A DNA stretch of 64,000 nucleotides from assembly GCF_030053115.1 (NCBI RefSeq), contig NZ_CP125619.1, positions 1 to 64,000 of the forward strand, read 5' to 3'. The notes below the pieces were generated by a model that saw nothing but the letters and a program-made list of their open reading frames with translations, did not search any database and was not told the DNA's origin. Shown piece by piece: positions 23,711-33,022 of this stretch (position 1 is the first letter of the stretch; each line of letters begins with the position of its first letter). The position numbers and the translations under genes are program-made. This DNA is from Pseudomonas svalbardensis (lineage in GTDB: Bacteria; Pseudomonadota; Gammaproteobacteria; Pseudomonadales; Pseudomonadaceae).

Positions 23711-25279
23711 TCAGTCTTCGAACCTTATGGGACATTTCTCCGCGCCTTCCAGCTTCCTCAATTCTTCCACCACCTGCGGCCGTGCACGCCGCAGGGTCAG
23801 GCTGCGATCCTGCCGCAGCAGCCGTCGCGCTTCCTGGTGCAGCATCTCCACGCCTGAATAGTCGATGAAATTGATCTGCTGCGCTTCAATCACCACGCGC
23901 GCGCCGTGCATTCGTTGCAGGCGTACTTGCAGGTAATGGCTGGCGCCAAAAAAGATCGAACCACCAACCCGAAGAATGTCTTCATCCCCATCTCGCCAAT
24001 GCTGAACACGCGGTTGCGAGGTGCGTTTGAGGTAGAAGAACAGCGAGGCCAGCACCCCGGCGTAGATCGCAGTCTGCAATTCCAGCAGCAGCGTGGCGAC
24101 ACAGGTCAGCGCCATGACCAGGAACTCGGCGCGGCTGACCCGCAACAACGCGCGAATGCCGCGATGATCCACCAGCCCCCAGGCGATCAACAGAATGCTG
24201 CCGGCCATGGCCGGGATCGGAATGTTCGCGATCAAATTCGCGCCGAAGATGGCGAACAACGCCACCCACACCGCCGAAAAAACGCCGGCCATCGGCGAGC
24301 AGGCACCTGCTTCGTAGCTCAGGCCGGAGCGGGTGAAAGAGCCGGCTGACAGCGATCCGGAAAAAAACGCACCGACCATGTTCGATAAACCCTGGGCGCG
24401 GACTTCCTGATTGGCGTCGAGCAACTGTTGGGAGCGGGCCGACAAGGATCGGGCGATTGACAGACTGGTGACCAGCCCGAGCATGCCCACTGCCACCGCG
24501 CTGGGTAGCAAGCGCAGAATCAGGTCCAGATCCAGCGGCAGCGGGCTGAAGGGCGGCAGTCGGCCGACAAATGCGCTGACCAACTTCACATGGCCAAACA
24601 TCGATGGCCAGAGCCAGACCAGCAATCCGCTCAGCACCAGGGTGATCAATAGCGTCGGCCAGCGTGGCAACAGCAGTTTCAACACCACGCCCACCACGAC
24701 AGTCGCCAAGCCCAGCATTAACGAAGGTTTATTCACTTCGCCGAGGTGACTGAACAGCATCATCAAACTGTTCAGCGCTGTTGCCTGGTTGGGCAATTCC
24801 AGCCCCAACAGATTCGGCAGTTGGCCGATGGCAATCACCACCGCCGCGCCGAGGGTGAAACCCAGTACTACCGAGTGCGAGACGAAATTCACCAAGGCAC
24901 CGAAGCGCAGCAAACCGAGCAGCCACTGGAAAATGCCGGCAAGCAGCGTCAGCAACAGGATCAGGGTGACGTAGTCCTCTGACGCGGGAACGGCCAGCGG
25001 ACTGACGCTGGCGTACAAGACAATAGAGATCGCCGCCGTAGGACCGCAGATCAAGTGCCACGAAGAGCCCCACAGACACGCGATCAGCACTGGGACAATC
25101 GCAGCGTACAGACCGTATTCAGGTGGGAGACCGGCGATCAGCGCGTAGGCAATGGATTGCGGCAACGCGAGAATCGCACCGCTGAGGCCGACGATCAGGT
25201 CACGACCGACGCTGGCGCGGGTTTGCCGGGGCATCCAGCTGAGGAAGGGGAAGAGCGAATGGCGGCTTGGGAAGGCCAT
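23711..25279 (-). CDS. SulP-family anion transporter with STAS domain
   Basis: 522-aa inner-membrane anion transporter of the SLC26/SulP family (sulfate, bicarbonate or dicarboxylate; substrate not resolvable). About 10-12 hydrophobic segments span residues 20-400. The SulP signature LPQSIAYALIAGLPPEYGLYAA is near residue 40, followed by a C-terminal STAS domain (about residues 430-515, with IEAQQINFIDYSGVEML). It stands alone, convergent with aroE. Proximity to the choline-sulfate genes makes sulfate plausible but unproven. Confidence 0.92.
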   Translation of the reverse strand: MAFPSRHSLFPFLSWMPRQTRASVGRDLIVGLSGAILALPQSIAYALIAGLPPEYGLYAAIVPVLIACLWGSSWHLICGPTAAISIVLYASVSPLAVPASEDYVTLILLLTLLAGIFQWLLGLLRFGALVNFVSHSVVLGFTLGAAVVIAIGQLPNLLGLELPNQATALNSLMMLFSHLGEVNKPSLMLGLATVVVGVVLKLLLPRWPTLLITLVLSGLLVWLWPSMFGHVKLVSAFVGRLPPFSPLPLDLDLILRLLPSAVAVGMLGLVTSLSIARSLSARSQQLLDANQEVRAQGLSNMVGAFFSGSLSAGSFTRSGLSYEAGACSPMAGVFSAVWVALFAIFGANLIANIPIPAMAGSILLIAWGLVDHRGIRALLRVSRAEFLVMALTCVATLLLELQTAIYAGVLASLFFYLKRTSQPRVQHWRDGDEDILRVGGSIFFGASHYLQVRLQRMHGARVVIEAQQINFIDYSGVEMLHQEARRLLRQDRSLTLRRARPQVVEELRKLEGAEKCPIRFED

Positions 25280-25338
25280 GGGTCCTCTCGGGTGGGGGTT
25301 TGGGCAAGGGTAGCAGGGTGTGAGGAGTGTCAGATGAA

Positions 25339-25508
25339 TCCACCCCTCACCCTAACCCTCTCCCCAAGGGGTAGAGGGGACTGACCGAGGTGTTCCTTCG
25401 AGCTACATCGACCTGAGATATCGAGTCGAACTCATGTTAGAACAGCATGAAGATCGGCCCCCTTTCCCCCTCTCCCCTCTGGGGAGAGGGCTGGGGTGAG
25501 GGGTGGAT
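25339..25508. repeat. MITE-like inverted-repeat element
   Basis: About 170 bases bounded by imperfect inverted arms of about 28 bp. The left arm begins ATCCACCCCTCACCCTAACC and the right arm ends GGTGAGGGGTGGAT; each arm also has an internal CTCTCCCC/GGGGAGAG inversion. It lies between choX and the SulP gene, encodes nothing, and looks like a non-autonomous repeat element. No target-site duplication was convincing. Confidence 0.75.
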
Positions 25509-25541
25509 CCTGAGTCAGACACAATACTCAGGATCGATCCA

Positions 25542-26462
25542 TCAAAGCTTCGCCTTCACCGCCCCCAACGCATCCTTCCCATCCACTGTCTTCACCCCAT
25601 CCAGCCACTTATCCAATACCGCCGGATTAGCCTTGATCCACGCCTTGGCCGCATCAGCATTGCTGACCTTCTTGTTCACCACCTCGGCCATGATGCTGTT
25701 CTCCATTTCCTGGGTGAAACTCAGGTTGGTGAGCAGTTTGCCGACGTTCGGGCAGGCCTGTGCATAACCTTTGCGGGTCAGGGTGTAGACGCTGCCGGTG
25801 TCGCCGAAGTATTTCTCGCCGCCCTTCAGGTAATGCATTTTCAGTTGCACGTTCATCGGGTGCGGGGTCCAGCCGAGGAAGGTCACGAACTTCTGTTTCT
25901 TCACCGCGCGAGACACTTCCGCCAGCATTGCCTGCTCGCTGGACTCGACCAGTTTCCACTGACCCATGTCGAAGTCGTTCTTCTTGATGATTTCCTGCAA
26001 GGAGATGTTGGCGGGAGCGCCGGAGCCGATGCCGTAGATCTTCTTGTCGAACTTGTCGGCGTATTGGTTCAGGTCGGAAAAGTTATGCACACCCGCGTCC
26101 CAGACGTAATCCGGAACGGCGAGGGTGAATTCGGTGCCATCCAGGTTCTTCGCCAGTTGCGTGACATCGCCGGTGGCCACGAACTTGTCGTAGAAACCCT
26201 GTTGTGCCGGCATCCAGTTACCGAGAAACACGTCGACCTGACCATCTTTCAAGCCGCCAAAGGTGATCGGCACCGCCAGCGTGTCGACCTTGGCCTTGTA
26301 GCCCATGCCGTCCAGCAGAAACCCGGTGATGGCGTTGGTCGCGGCAATGTCGCTCCAGCCCGGGTCGGCCATTTTCACCGTCTCGCAACTCTGCTCGGCA
26401 TACGCCGATGCACTGCCCAGAGCCAGAAGCCCGACCGTCATTGCTGTGGATAACCTACGCAT
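25542..26462 (-). CDS. choX: Choline ABC transporter substrate-binding protein ChoX
   Basis: 306-aa periplasmic binding protein of the glycine betaine/choline (OpuAC-like) family. It has a signal peptide (residues 1-22, ending AYA-E) and aromatic-rich ligand-box blocks such as KMADPGWSDIAAT and FLGNWMPAQ. The start is 16 bases after betC on the same strand, so uptake of choline released by BetC is a coherent role. No permease or ATPase gene is adjacent; it probably uses a shared membrane complex encoded elsewhere. A DnaA box (26445-26453) lies in the signal-peptide codons. Confidence 0.93.
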   Translation of the reverse strand: MRRLSTAMTVGLLALGSASAYAEQSCETVKMADPGWSDIAATNAITGFLLDGMGYKAKVDTLAVPITFGGLKDGQVDVFLGNWMPAQQGFYDKFVATGDVTQLAKNLDGTEFTLAVPDYVWDAGVHNFSDLNQYADKFDKKIYGIGSGAPANISLQEIIKKNDFDMGQWKLVESSEQAMLAEVSRAVKKQKFVTFLGWTPHPMNVQLKMHYLKGGEKYFGDTGSVYTLTRKGYAQACPNVGKLLTNLSFTQEMENSIMAEVVNKKVSNADAAKAWIKANPAVLDKWLDGVKTVDGKDALGAVKAKL

Positions 26463-26478
26463 GGCATTCCCCTTAACA

Positions 26479-27993
26479 TTATTGGTTTTGGCAGGGTTGT
26501 GGATAACGTGCTTTACGCTCCAGATCGTCGAGGTCGATGTGGTTGCGCATGTACTGCTGACTGGCGTCCACCAGCGGCTGGTGATCCCAGCTCTTCAGTT
26601 TGCCGATGGTTAACGCATCGGCGACAAAACGTCGGCGCCGTTGGCTGGCGAGCACTTGTTGGTGGATCGCCGGGATATCCCATTTAGCCCGTGCTTCGGC
26701 GAAAAATTCTTCGAAAAGCGGCCGATGTTGCGGCGATTGACTGAGTTCTTCCTGTTCGCGCGGGTCGTTGTGTACATCGAAGAGTAGGCAAGGGTCGTCT
26801 TCGCTGTAGATGAATTTGTAGGCGCCACGGCGAATCATCATCAGCGGGCTGATAGTGCCTTCGGCCATGTACTCGCCGAAGACCTCGTCATGACCGCCCT
26901 GCCCTTGCAGGTGCGAGACCAGTGAGCGGCCATCCAGCGGCAGCCCCGGCTCCAGCGACCCGCCGGCCAGTTCGACGAAGGTCGGCAACAGATCGGCAGT
27001 CGAGACCGCCGCGCTGACCCGGCCAGCCCCGAATTGCCCCGGTGCACTGATCAACAGCGGCACGCGGGCGGCCATTTCGTACCAATGCATTTTGTACCAG
27101 AGCCCACGCTCGCCGAGCATGTCGCCGTGGTCGCCGGAAAACACAATGATGGTGTCATCGATCAGGCCGGTTTCCTCGAGTGTTTGCAGGAGTTTGCCGA
27201 CGTTGCTGTCGATATAGCTGCACGCACCAAAGTACGCCCGACGCGCATCGCGAATCTTATCCACAGGCAGCGGTTTGTCCCACAGGTCGTAAACCTTGAG
27301 CAAACGCTGGGAGTGCGGATCAAGTTCGGTCTGCGCCGGGGTTTCAGGCAACGGGATGTCGGCGTCGTCGTACATATCCCAGAAAGCCTTGGGAATGGTG
27401 TACGGGTCGTGTGGGTGAGTCATCGAAACGGTCAGGCAGAACGGCTGATCGCCGTCCTCACGGATGTGATCGAACAAATACTGCTGGGCCTTGAACACCA
27501 CCTCTTCGTCGAAATCCAGCTGATTGGTGCGTACGCACGGCCCGGCTTGCAGCACCGAAGACATGTTGTGAAACCAGGTTGGACGCACGTCTGGCTCGTC
27601 CCAGTTCACAGACCAGCCGTAATCGGCCGGGTAGATGTCGCTGGTCAGGCGTTCTTCATAGCCGTGCAGCTGATCCGGTCCGCAGAAATGCATCTTGCCC
27701 GACAGCGCGGTGCGGTAGCCGAGTCGACGCAGGTAGTGAGCATAAGTCGGTACATCGGCGGGGAAATCGGCCGCGTTGTCGTAGGCGCCGATCTTGCTCG
27801 GCAACTGACCGCTGACCAGGGTAAAACGCGACGGCGCGCACAATGGGCTATTGCAATAAGCGGCGTCGAACACCACGCCTTGGGCGGCGAGGCGGCTGAG
27901 ATTCGGCAGTTTGATGGGCGAAGGACCGTAAAACGGCAACATTGGCGCGGCCATCTGATCGGCCATGATGAAAAGAATATTCTTGCGCTTCAT
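26479..27993 (-). CDS. betC: Choline-sulfatase
   Basis: 504-aa type I sulfatase that hydrolyses choline-O-sulfate to choline and sulfate. The formylglycine site CAPSR is at residues 52-56, and metal-binding FIMADQM and FSGDHGDMLGERGLW blocks are present. I chose the ATG at 27993 (MKRKNILFIMADQ), which matches the family; an ATG 18 bases upstream is also in frame and neither has a good Shine-Dalgarno. It is followed by choX and divergent from a LysR gene. DnaA boxes fall at 26498-26506 and 27257-27265. Confidence 0.96.
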   Translation of the reverse strand: MKRKNILFIMADQMAAPMLPFYGPSPIKLPNLSRLAAQGVVFDAAYCNSPLCAPSRFTLVSGQLPSKIGAYDNAADFPADVPTYAHYLRRLGYRTALSGKMHFCGPDQLHGYEERLTSDIYPADYGWSVNWDEPDVRPTWFHNMSSVLQAGPCVRTNQLDFDEEVVFKAQQYLFDHIREDGDQPFCLTVSMTHPHDPYTIPKAFWDMYDDADIPLPETPAQTELDPHSQRLLKVYDLWDKPLPVDKIRDARRAYFGACSYIDSNVGKLLQTLEETGLIDDTIIVFSGDHGDMLGERGLWYKMHWYEMAARVPLLISAPGQFGAGRVSAAVSTADLLPTFVELAGGSLEPGLPLDGRSLVSHLQGQGGHDEVFGEYMAEGTISPLMMIRRGAYKFIYSEDDPCLLFDVHNDPREQEELSQSPQHRPLFEEFFAEARAKWDIPAIHQQVLASQRRRRFVADALTIGKLKSWDHQPLVDASQQYMRNHIDLDDLERKARYPQPCQNQ

Positions 27994-28107
27994 GTGATCG
28001 CGGCATTCCATAGTGAATATTTATGCGAGAGTGCTGCGATCGAGCATGTAGCCCACGCAACTTGTGGTAAAGCCCATGCACGGCAATGACTAGGATAAGC
28101 ACAGCTT

Positions 28108-29058
28108 ATGTATGATGCCCTCGGTGATTTGTCTCTGGATTTGCTTCGCGCTTTTGAAGCGGCGGCCCGTCAACGCAGCTTCACGGCGGCCGCAGTGGAG
28201 CTTGGCACCACGCAACCGGCCATCAGCCAACAGATCAAACGGTTGGAAGAACAACTCGGGACGCGGCTGTTCGACCGGATCTATCGCGGCATCGAACTGA
28301 CCGAGGCCGGGACGATCCTGTTTGAGCAGGTTCAGCTCGGATTGCAGAACATCGATTCAGGATTGAGCGCGATCAGCGCACAGCACCAGCATGAAGTGTT
28401 GCAGGTCGCCACCGATTTCGCCTTCGCCGCGTATTGGCTGATGCCGCGGCTGCACCGCTTTCATGCCGCCAATCCTCAGGTGGATGTCAGTCTGGTCACC
28501 AGCGAACGCAGCCTCAACATGCTGCGCACCGATATTGATGTGGCAGTGTTGTTTGGTGATGGCCGATTCAAACAGGGCGAAAGCCATTGGCTGTTCAGCG
28601 AGGAAGTATTTCCGGTGTGCAGCCCGCTGCTGTTGAAGGATCGTCCCCTGCCCTTGCCCTCCCAGTCATTGCTCGAGTTCCCGCTGCTGCACCTTCGAGG
28701 CGAAAACAGCAGCAACTGGTTCGACTGGAGCGGCGTGTTTCGTGAGTTGGGGATTGCTTCTGCGCCAGCGCCCGGGCAATTGCGCTTCGACAATTACACG
28801 CTGTTGATTCAAGCGGCGATTGGCGGCCAAGGTGTGGCGATTGGATGGCGGCACCTTGTGGATAACTTGCTTGCGCAGGGATTGTTATGCCGACCGATTG
28901 CGGAAACGGTGATTTCCAGGCTCGGCTATTACGTGGTCCTGCCCCAGCGGAAACGGCGTGGAGCGCTGATTCAACAGTTTGTGGACTGGCTGATGGCTGA
29001 GCAGGCCAGCAGTGCGCAATCGTTGAACGGCCTGCCGCTGCCATCTATCGCTGTATAG
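28108..29058 (+). CDS. LysR-type regulator of choline-sulfate use
   Basis: 316-aa LysR regulator with an N-terminal winged helix-turn-helix (LDLLRAFEAAARQRSFTAAAVELGTTQPAISQQIKRLEEQLG, residues 10-50) and a C-terminal ligand-binding domain. It is divergent from betC with a 114-base gap that contains T-N11-A-like sequence, the usual target arrangement, so it probably controls betC-choX in response to choline sulfate or choline. Its 3' end overlaps the convergent NAD(P)-binding gene by 14 bases. A DnaA box lies at 28857-28865. Confidence 0.92.
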   Translation: MYDALGDLSLDLLRAFEAAARQRSFTAAAVELGTTQPAISQQIKRLEEQLGTRLFDRIYRGIELTEAGTILFEQVQLGLQNIDSGLSAISAQHQHEVLQVATDFAFAAYWLMPRLHRFHAANPQVDVSLVTSERSLNMLRTDIDVAVLFGDGRFKQGESHWLFSEEVFPVCSPLLLKDRPLPLPSQSLLEFPLLHLRGENSSNWFDWSGVFRELGIASAPAPGQLRFDNYTLLIQAAIGGQGVAIGWRHLVDNLLAQGLLCRPIAETVISRLGYYVVLPQRKRRGALIQQFVDWLMAEQASSAQSLNGLPLPSIAV

Positions 29059-29716
29059 CCTCGGTCGCGACGAAGGTCACGTGTTCGCCGACATGCAGGT
29101 TCAACCGCAATTCATCGGCAATCCCCACGGCCGCCCGGCTCAACCGTTCAAGCGGTTCGGCGAGGCCCGGCTCCAGGCTACTGCTGACGTGGCTGAAATG
29201 TTCGATGGTCAGCCCGGGCACCCCGCGCGGCGCATTCACCAGCGTCCAGTGCAGGGTGCTGCTTTGCAGGGCCTCGCGAATTTCTTCGGCGGCGTGGCGT
29301 TGAAGTTGATCTTCTATTTCCGGATCGTCCAATACCTCGAAATCGCCCACCAGAAATAACCGGGCAATTCCCGAGGCCTGCATGCCATCGATCAGAGCAT
29401 CCACCGCCAGGACTTGCTCGACCGGGCCGGGCACGATGGATTTTTCCACGTGCTCGCTGTTCATCGGTAACCCGGGTGCATCCAGCAGACAGATCACCGA
29501 TGAACAACCGGCGACGCTCTGCTTGACCCGCTTGGCGTCGAACAAATCGCCGCTCTTGGTCCGCAGTCCCGGGCGCGGCGCGAGCGCCGTCAAATCATCG
29601 AGAATCGCGATCACTTCATGTTGGCGCCGCAGCATTTCAGCCATCAGCGCACTGCCCAGGCTACTCATGGCACCATAAAGCACCACTTTCACCACCGGGG
29701 TTTCGGCATTTTTCAT
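29045..29716 (-). CDS. NAD(P)-binding Rossmann-fold protein (NmrA/atypical SDR type)
   Basis: 223-aa soluble protein with an N-terminal dinucleotide-binding motif (VVLYGAMSSLGSALMAEML), followed by a second strand ending IAILDD and a conserved KSGDLFD block. This fits the NAD(P)H-binding family seen in NmrA-like and isomerase/reductase proteins. The catalytic YxxxK of classical SDRs is not evident, so it may be regulatory or have an unusual activity. ATG at 29716 follows CGGAG. Substrate unknown. Confidence 0.8.
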   Translation of the reverse strand: MKNAETPVVKVVLYGAMSSLGSALMAEMLRRQHEVIAILDDLTALAPRPGLRTKSGDLFDAKRVKQSVAGCSSVICLLDAPGLPMNSEHVEKSIVPGPVEQVLAVDALIDGMQASGIARLFLVGDFEVLDDPEIEDQLQRHAAEEIREALQSSTLHWTLVNAPRGVPGLTIEHFSHVSSSLEPGLAEPLERLSRAAVGIADELRLNLHVGEHVTFVATEAIQR

Positions 29717-29799
29717 GGCCGTGCTCCGTTCTTCCTATCTATATGGCGTGTGACCTGTGGGAAACAGCGCCAGTTCGACTCGGTTTCAGAGGGTTTCAA

Positions 29800-30126
29800 A
29801 TGCAGCGGATCAGGGGCTACCACGCGCATGTCTATTTCGATGCCAGCACCCTCCCACAGGCGCGAGCCTTGTGTGAGCAGGCGGCGCAATTGTTTCCAGT
29901 GAAGATGGGCCGCGTCCATGAACTACCGGTGGGCCCACACCCGGACTGGAGCTGCCAGTTGGCTTTCGAGCCGCAATACATCGGCGACGTGCTGCCCTGG
30001 CTTGCGCTCAACCGCAAGGGTTTGGTGGTGTTCCTGCACCCGGACACCGGCGACGATCTGCTCGACCACACCGAGCATGCCATCTGGATGGGCGCGATTC
30101 GCCCGCTGGATCTGTCTATTTTTTGA
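29800..30126 (+). CDS. DOPA 4,5-dioxygenase-family protein
   Basis: 108-aa protein matching the small DOPA 4,5-dioxygenase family: the start is RIRGYHAHVYFDA and later blocks are GPHPDWSCQLAF and FLHPDTGDDLLDHTEHA, with His residues suited to metal binding. The bacterial members are of unknown physiological substrate; extradiol ring cleavage is known for fungal and plant relatives. I chose ATG 29800, preceded by AGAGGG; a longer in-frame start adds unconserved residues. Confidence 0.85.
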   Translation: MQRIRGYHAHVYFDASTLPQARALCEQAAQLFPVKMGRVHELPVGPHPDWSCQLAFEPQYIGDVLPWLALNRKGLVVFLHPDTGDDLLDHTEHAIWMGAIRPLDLSIF

Positions 30127-30131
30127 TCAGT

Positions 30132-30533
30132 TTACAACTGTTCCTCGGGTTCGCCGGGCAAATGTTCGTCCAGATGCAGCCAGGGCAGTCGGTTGTCAGT
30201 CCAGATATGCCTTTCGGCGGGTGCGTGCTCGGGATGATCGAGGGTGGCGATGGTCACGTCGATGCTGTCCAGGCTCAGGTGCGTGACCAGCGCCAGTTGC
30301 GCCCCACAGTTTGAGCAGAAATACCGTACGCAGGTTGTCGAAGAGTCGTACTGCGCGGGTGTCCCTTTCACCCATTCAAAGGCTGACGCGGGCACGGTGA
30401 TCCAGGTGGTCACAATCCCGCCGCTGACCCGTCGGCAAATCGAACAATGACAGTGGGCGATGTCGTGCAAAGGCCCGCTGAATTGATAGCGCAGATGTCC
30501 GCAGTGGCAGCCGCCTGTATGAATGTCGGCCAT
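30132..30533 (-). CDS. GFA-family (glutathione-dependent formaldehyde-activating type) zinc protein
   Basis: 133-aa protein of the Gfa/CENP-V family. The zinc-binding cysteines are clear: GGCHCG near residue 9, CHCSICRR near 28-35 and FCSNCGA near 73-79. Family members include glutathione-dependent formaldehyde-activating enzymes, but most have no assigned substrate. The ATG at 30533 has GGAGGAAAA upstream, a strong ribosome-binding site that decides against a longer start. Convergent with the DOPA-dioxygenase gene (5-base gap). Confidence 0.88.
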   Translation of the reverse strand: MADIHTGGCHCGHLRYQFSGPLHDIAHCHCSICRRVSGGIVTTWITVPASAFEWVKGTPAQYDSSTTCVRYFCSNCGAQLALVTHLSLDSIDVTIATLDHPEHAPAERHIWTDNRLPWLHLDEHLPGEPEEQL

Positions 30534-30851
30534 GTTTTTTCCTCCTGCCCCGTATTCAGGGACTGTGAACCCGTCCGACGACCGGTTGCACATCGGGTCA
30601 ATGCTTTCATTCGCGAAAGCTGGGTGAAAGCTTCCCCGATTAGGATCGCCCCACTACCGGCAGCAGACCGGTCGGCCAATGCCAGTGTTTTATCGCTCGC
30701 ACAGCCCATTTAACAACAACAATGGTGATCCTGATGTCCGCTTCTACCCGCCGCTTCGCTGTCACTCCGCCCATACGCCTCGTGCTTCCCGTTCTGCGCT
30801 GACCCACCCGGTTCGCCCATTCCCTAGCCGCGCTATGCCTGGAGTATTCCT
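30534..30851 (+). promoter_or_regulatory. Leader of the citrate transporter gene with Hfq/Crc-type CA motif
   Basis: 318 bases between the divergent GFA and CitMHS genes. AACAACAACAA at 30712-30722 matches the AANAANAA catabolite motif bound by Hfq with Crc, the system that represses secondary carbon sources in Pseudomonas. It overlaps the ATG of a 26-codon ORF (30722-30802), 130 bases before the transporter start. Translational repression by Hfq/Crc is therefore likely but inferred. Confidence 0.6.
30722..30802 (+). CDS. Possible 26-aa leader peptide
   Basis: ATG-initiated 26-codon ORF (MVILMSASTRRF...) lying in the citrate transporter leader, with its start inside the AACAACAACAA motif and its stop 49 bases before the transporter ATG. 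There is no clear Shine-Dalgarno upstream. It may be a translated leader through which Hfq/Crc repression passes to the transporter, or it may be chance. Confidence 0.3.
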   Translation: MVILMSASTRRFAVTPPIRLVLPVLR

Positions 30852-32159
30852 ATGCTGACTTTCCTTGGCTTTGCCATGGTCATCACGTTCATGTTCCTGA
30901 TCATGACCAAGCGCCTGTCCGCGCTGATCGCTCTGATCATCATCCCGATCCTGTTCGCGCTGTTCGGTGGTTTTGCGCCGAAGATCGGCCCGATGATGCT
31001 CGAAGGCATCACCAAGCTCGCACCGACCGGTGTGATGCTGATGTTCGCCATTCTGTACTTCGCCTTGATGATCGATTCCGGCCTGTTCGACCCGGCCGTG
31101 CGCAAGATCCTCAAACTGGTCAAGGGCGACCCGTTGAAAGTTTCGGTCGGCACCGCCGTACTGGCGCTCGTCGTCTCCCTCGATGGGGACGGCGCGACCA
31201 CTTATATGATCTGCGTGGCCGCCATGCTGCCGCTCTACAGCCGCATCGGCATGAGCCCGCGGATCATGGCCGGTCTGATCATCCTCGCCGGTGGCGTGAT
31301 GAACATGACCCCATGGGGCGGCCCGACCGCCCGTGCGGCCAGTGCGCTGCATGTGGACCCGTCGGACATCTTCGTACCGATGATTCCGGCGATGGCTGCC
31401 GGGGTGCTGGCAATTCTCGTGATCGCCTACTTCTACGGCAAGCGTGAGCGTGCGCGTCTGGGTGAGTTGCACCTGGTGGGCGATGAAATCGACCACAGTG
31501 AAATCAGCGTTTCGCAATTCCCCGATGCCCGTCGTCCGAAGTTGATCTGGTTCAACGGCGCCCTGACCCTGGGCTTGATGTGCACCCTGATCGCGGGCCT
31601 GTTGCCGCTGCCGGTGCTGTTCATGGTGGCGTTCAGTATCGCGATGATCGTCAACTACCCGTGCCTCCAACAACAGAAGGACCGCGTTGCGGCCCACGCC
31701 GGTAGCGTGCTGGCGGTGGTCGGGTTGATCTTTGCCGCGGGCATCTTCACCGGTATCCTGACGGGCACCGGTATGGTCGACGCGATGTCGAAAAGCCTGC
31801 TGGCGGTCATCCCGGATTTCCTCGGCCCGTATCTGGCCGTGATCACTGCGCTGGTAAGCATGCCGTTCACGTTCTTCATGTCGAACGATGCATTTTATTA
31901 CGGCGTGTTACCGGTACTTGCGGAAGCCGCCAGTCATTACGGTATAACCGCGGTTGAAATGGCACGTGCCTCGATCGTCGGTCAGCCCGTCCACTTGTTG
32001 AGCCCGCTGGTACCATCGACTTACTTGTTGGTGGCCCTGGCCGGTATCGACTTCGGTGACCATCAGCGCTTCACCCTGAAATGGGCAGTGCTGGTGTGCA
32101 TGTGCATACTGGTTGCCGCGTTGCTGATGGGGATTTTTCCGCTGTTCAGCACTCTATAA
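30852..32159 (+). CDS. CitMHS-family citrate:proton symporter
   Basis: 435-aa inner-membrane transporter with about 11-12 hydrophobic segments. The N-terminus MLTFLGFAMVITFMFLIMTKRLSAL and the DGDGATTYMICVAAMLPLY block match CitM/CitH, which import metal-complexed citrate. GGAG lies 8 bases upstream of the ATG. It stands alone downstream of a leader with a catabolite-repression motif, which suits a transporter for a carbon source. The exact metal-citrate preference cannot be read. Confidence 0.92.
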   Translation: MLTFLGFAMVITFMFLIMTKRLSALIALIIIPILFALFGGFAPKIGPMMLEGITKLAPTGVMLMFAILYFALMIDSGLFDPAVRKILKLVKGDPLKVSVGTAVLALVVSLDGDGATTYMICVAAMLPLYSRIGMSPRIMAGLIILAGGVMNMTPWGGPTARAASALHVDPSDIFVPMIPAMAAGVLAILVIAYFYGKRERARLGELHLVGDEIDHSEISVSQFPDARRPKLIWFNGALTLGLMCTLIAGLLPLPVLFMVAFSIAMIVNYPCLQQQKDRVAAHAGSVLAVVGLIFAAGIFTGILTGTGMVDAMSKSLLAVIPDFLGPYLAVITALVSMPFTFFMSNDAFYYGVLPVLAEAASHYGITAVEMARASIVGQPVHLLSPLVPSTYLLVALAGIDFGDHQRFTLKWAVLVCMCILVAALLMGIFPLFSTL

Positions 32160-32243
32160 GCCCAAGACTCACCATGACGGGTCCAGGCTTTGCTGTTTGA
32201 AGCCCGGGCCTTCGTGGTTTAACAATCGCTCAAAGGAATACAC

Positions 32244-33014
32244 ATGGAATGGCTGACCAACCCTGAAATCTGGGTTGCCTTCTTCACCCTGACCGCCCTG
32301 GAAATCGTCCTGGGTATCGATAACATCATCATGATTTCGATCCTGGTCAGCCGCATGCCCAAACACATGCAGCAGCGCACCCGGATTTTCGGCCTGGCGC
32401 TGGCCATGGTCACGCGGATCCTGTTGTTGCTGTCGATCACCTGGGTCATGCGCCTCACCGCCGACCTGTTCGAAATGTTCGGCCAGGGTATTTCCGGGCG
32501 AGACCTGATCCTGTTCTTCGGTGGTCTGTTCCTGCTGTGGAAGAGCTCGCAAGAGATGTACCACGCACTGGAAGGCGAGGATGAGACCCACGAGGAGCCG
32601 ACCGCCAAGGGTGGCAGCTTCCTGTACACCATCATCCAGATTGCGATTATCGACATCGTGTTCTCCCTGGACTCGGTGATCACCGCCGTGGGTATGGTTT
32701 CCCATGTGCCGGTCATGGTCGCTGCGATCATCGTCGCCGTACTGGTGATGATGCTGGCGGCTGGCACCATCAGCGAATTCATCGACAAGCACCCGTCGCT
32801 GAAAATGCTGGCGCTGTCGTTCCTGTTGCTGGTCGGTACCGTGTTGATTGCCGAGTCCTTCGAAGTGCATTTGCCAAAAGGCTACGTGTACTTCGCCATG
32901 GCGTTCTCGCTGGCAGTGGAAGCGATCAACATCAAGATGCGCACCGCAATGATGAAAAAGAAGAAGCAGCAGCAGGACCCAGTGAAACTGCGCAAGGATA
33001 TTCCGGGTCAGTAA
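32244..33014 (+). CDS. TerC-family integral membrane protein
   Basis: 256-aa membrane protein with about 7 hydrophobic segments and the TerC signature: acidic and Asn residues in LEIVLGIDNIIM near residue 20 and its repeat IIDIVFSLDSVITA near 140. TerC/Alx proteins are linked to manganese efflux or metal homeostasis; the bacterial role varies. The 3' end is basic (KKKKQQQ). An imperfect hairpin precedes it in the gap after the citrate transporter; I could not identify a yybP-ykoY riboswitch there. Confidence 0.92.
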   Translation: MEWLTNPEIWVAFFTLTALEIVLGIDNIIMISILVSRMPKHMQQRTRIFGLALAMVTRILLLLSITWVMRLTADLFEMFGQGISGRDLILFFGGLFLLWKSSQEMYHALEGEDETHEEPTAKGGSFLYTIIQIAIIDIVFSLDSVITAVGMVSHVPVMVAAIIVAVLVMMLAAGTISEFIDKHPSLKMLALSFLLLVGTVLIAESFEVHLPKGYVYFAMAFSLAVEAINIKMRTAMMKKKKQQQDPVKLRKDIPGQ

Positions 33015-33022
33015 CCCGAACC

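Noticed and set aside
32160..32243. yybP-ykoY manganese riboswitch before terC
   Set aside because: TerC genes often have one, but the conserved core was not found; only an imperfect hairpin is present.
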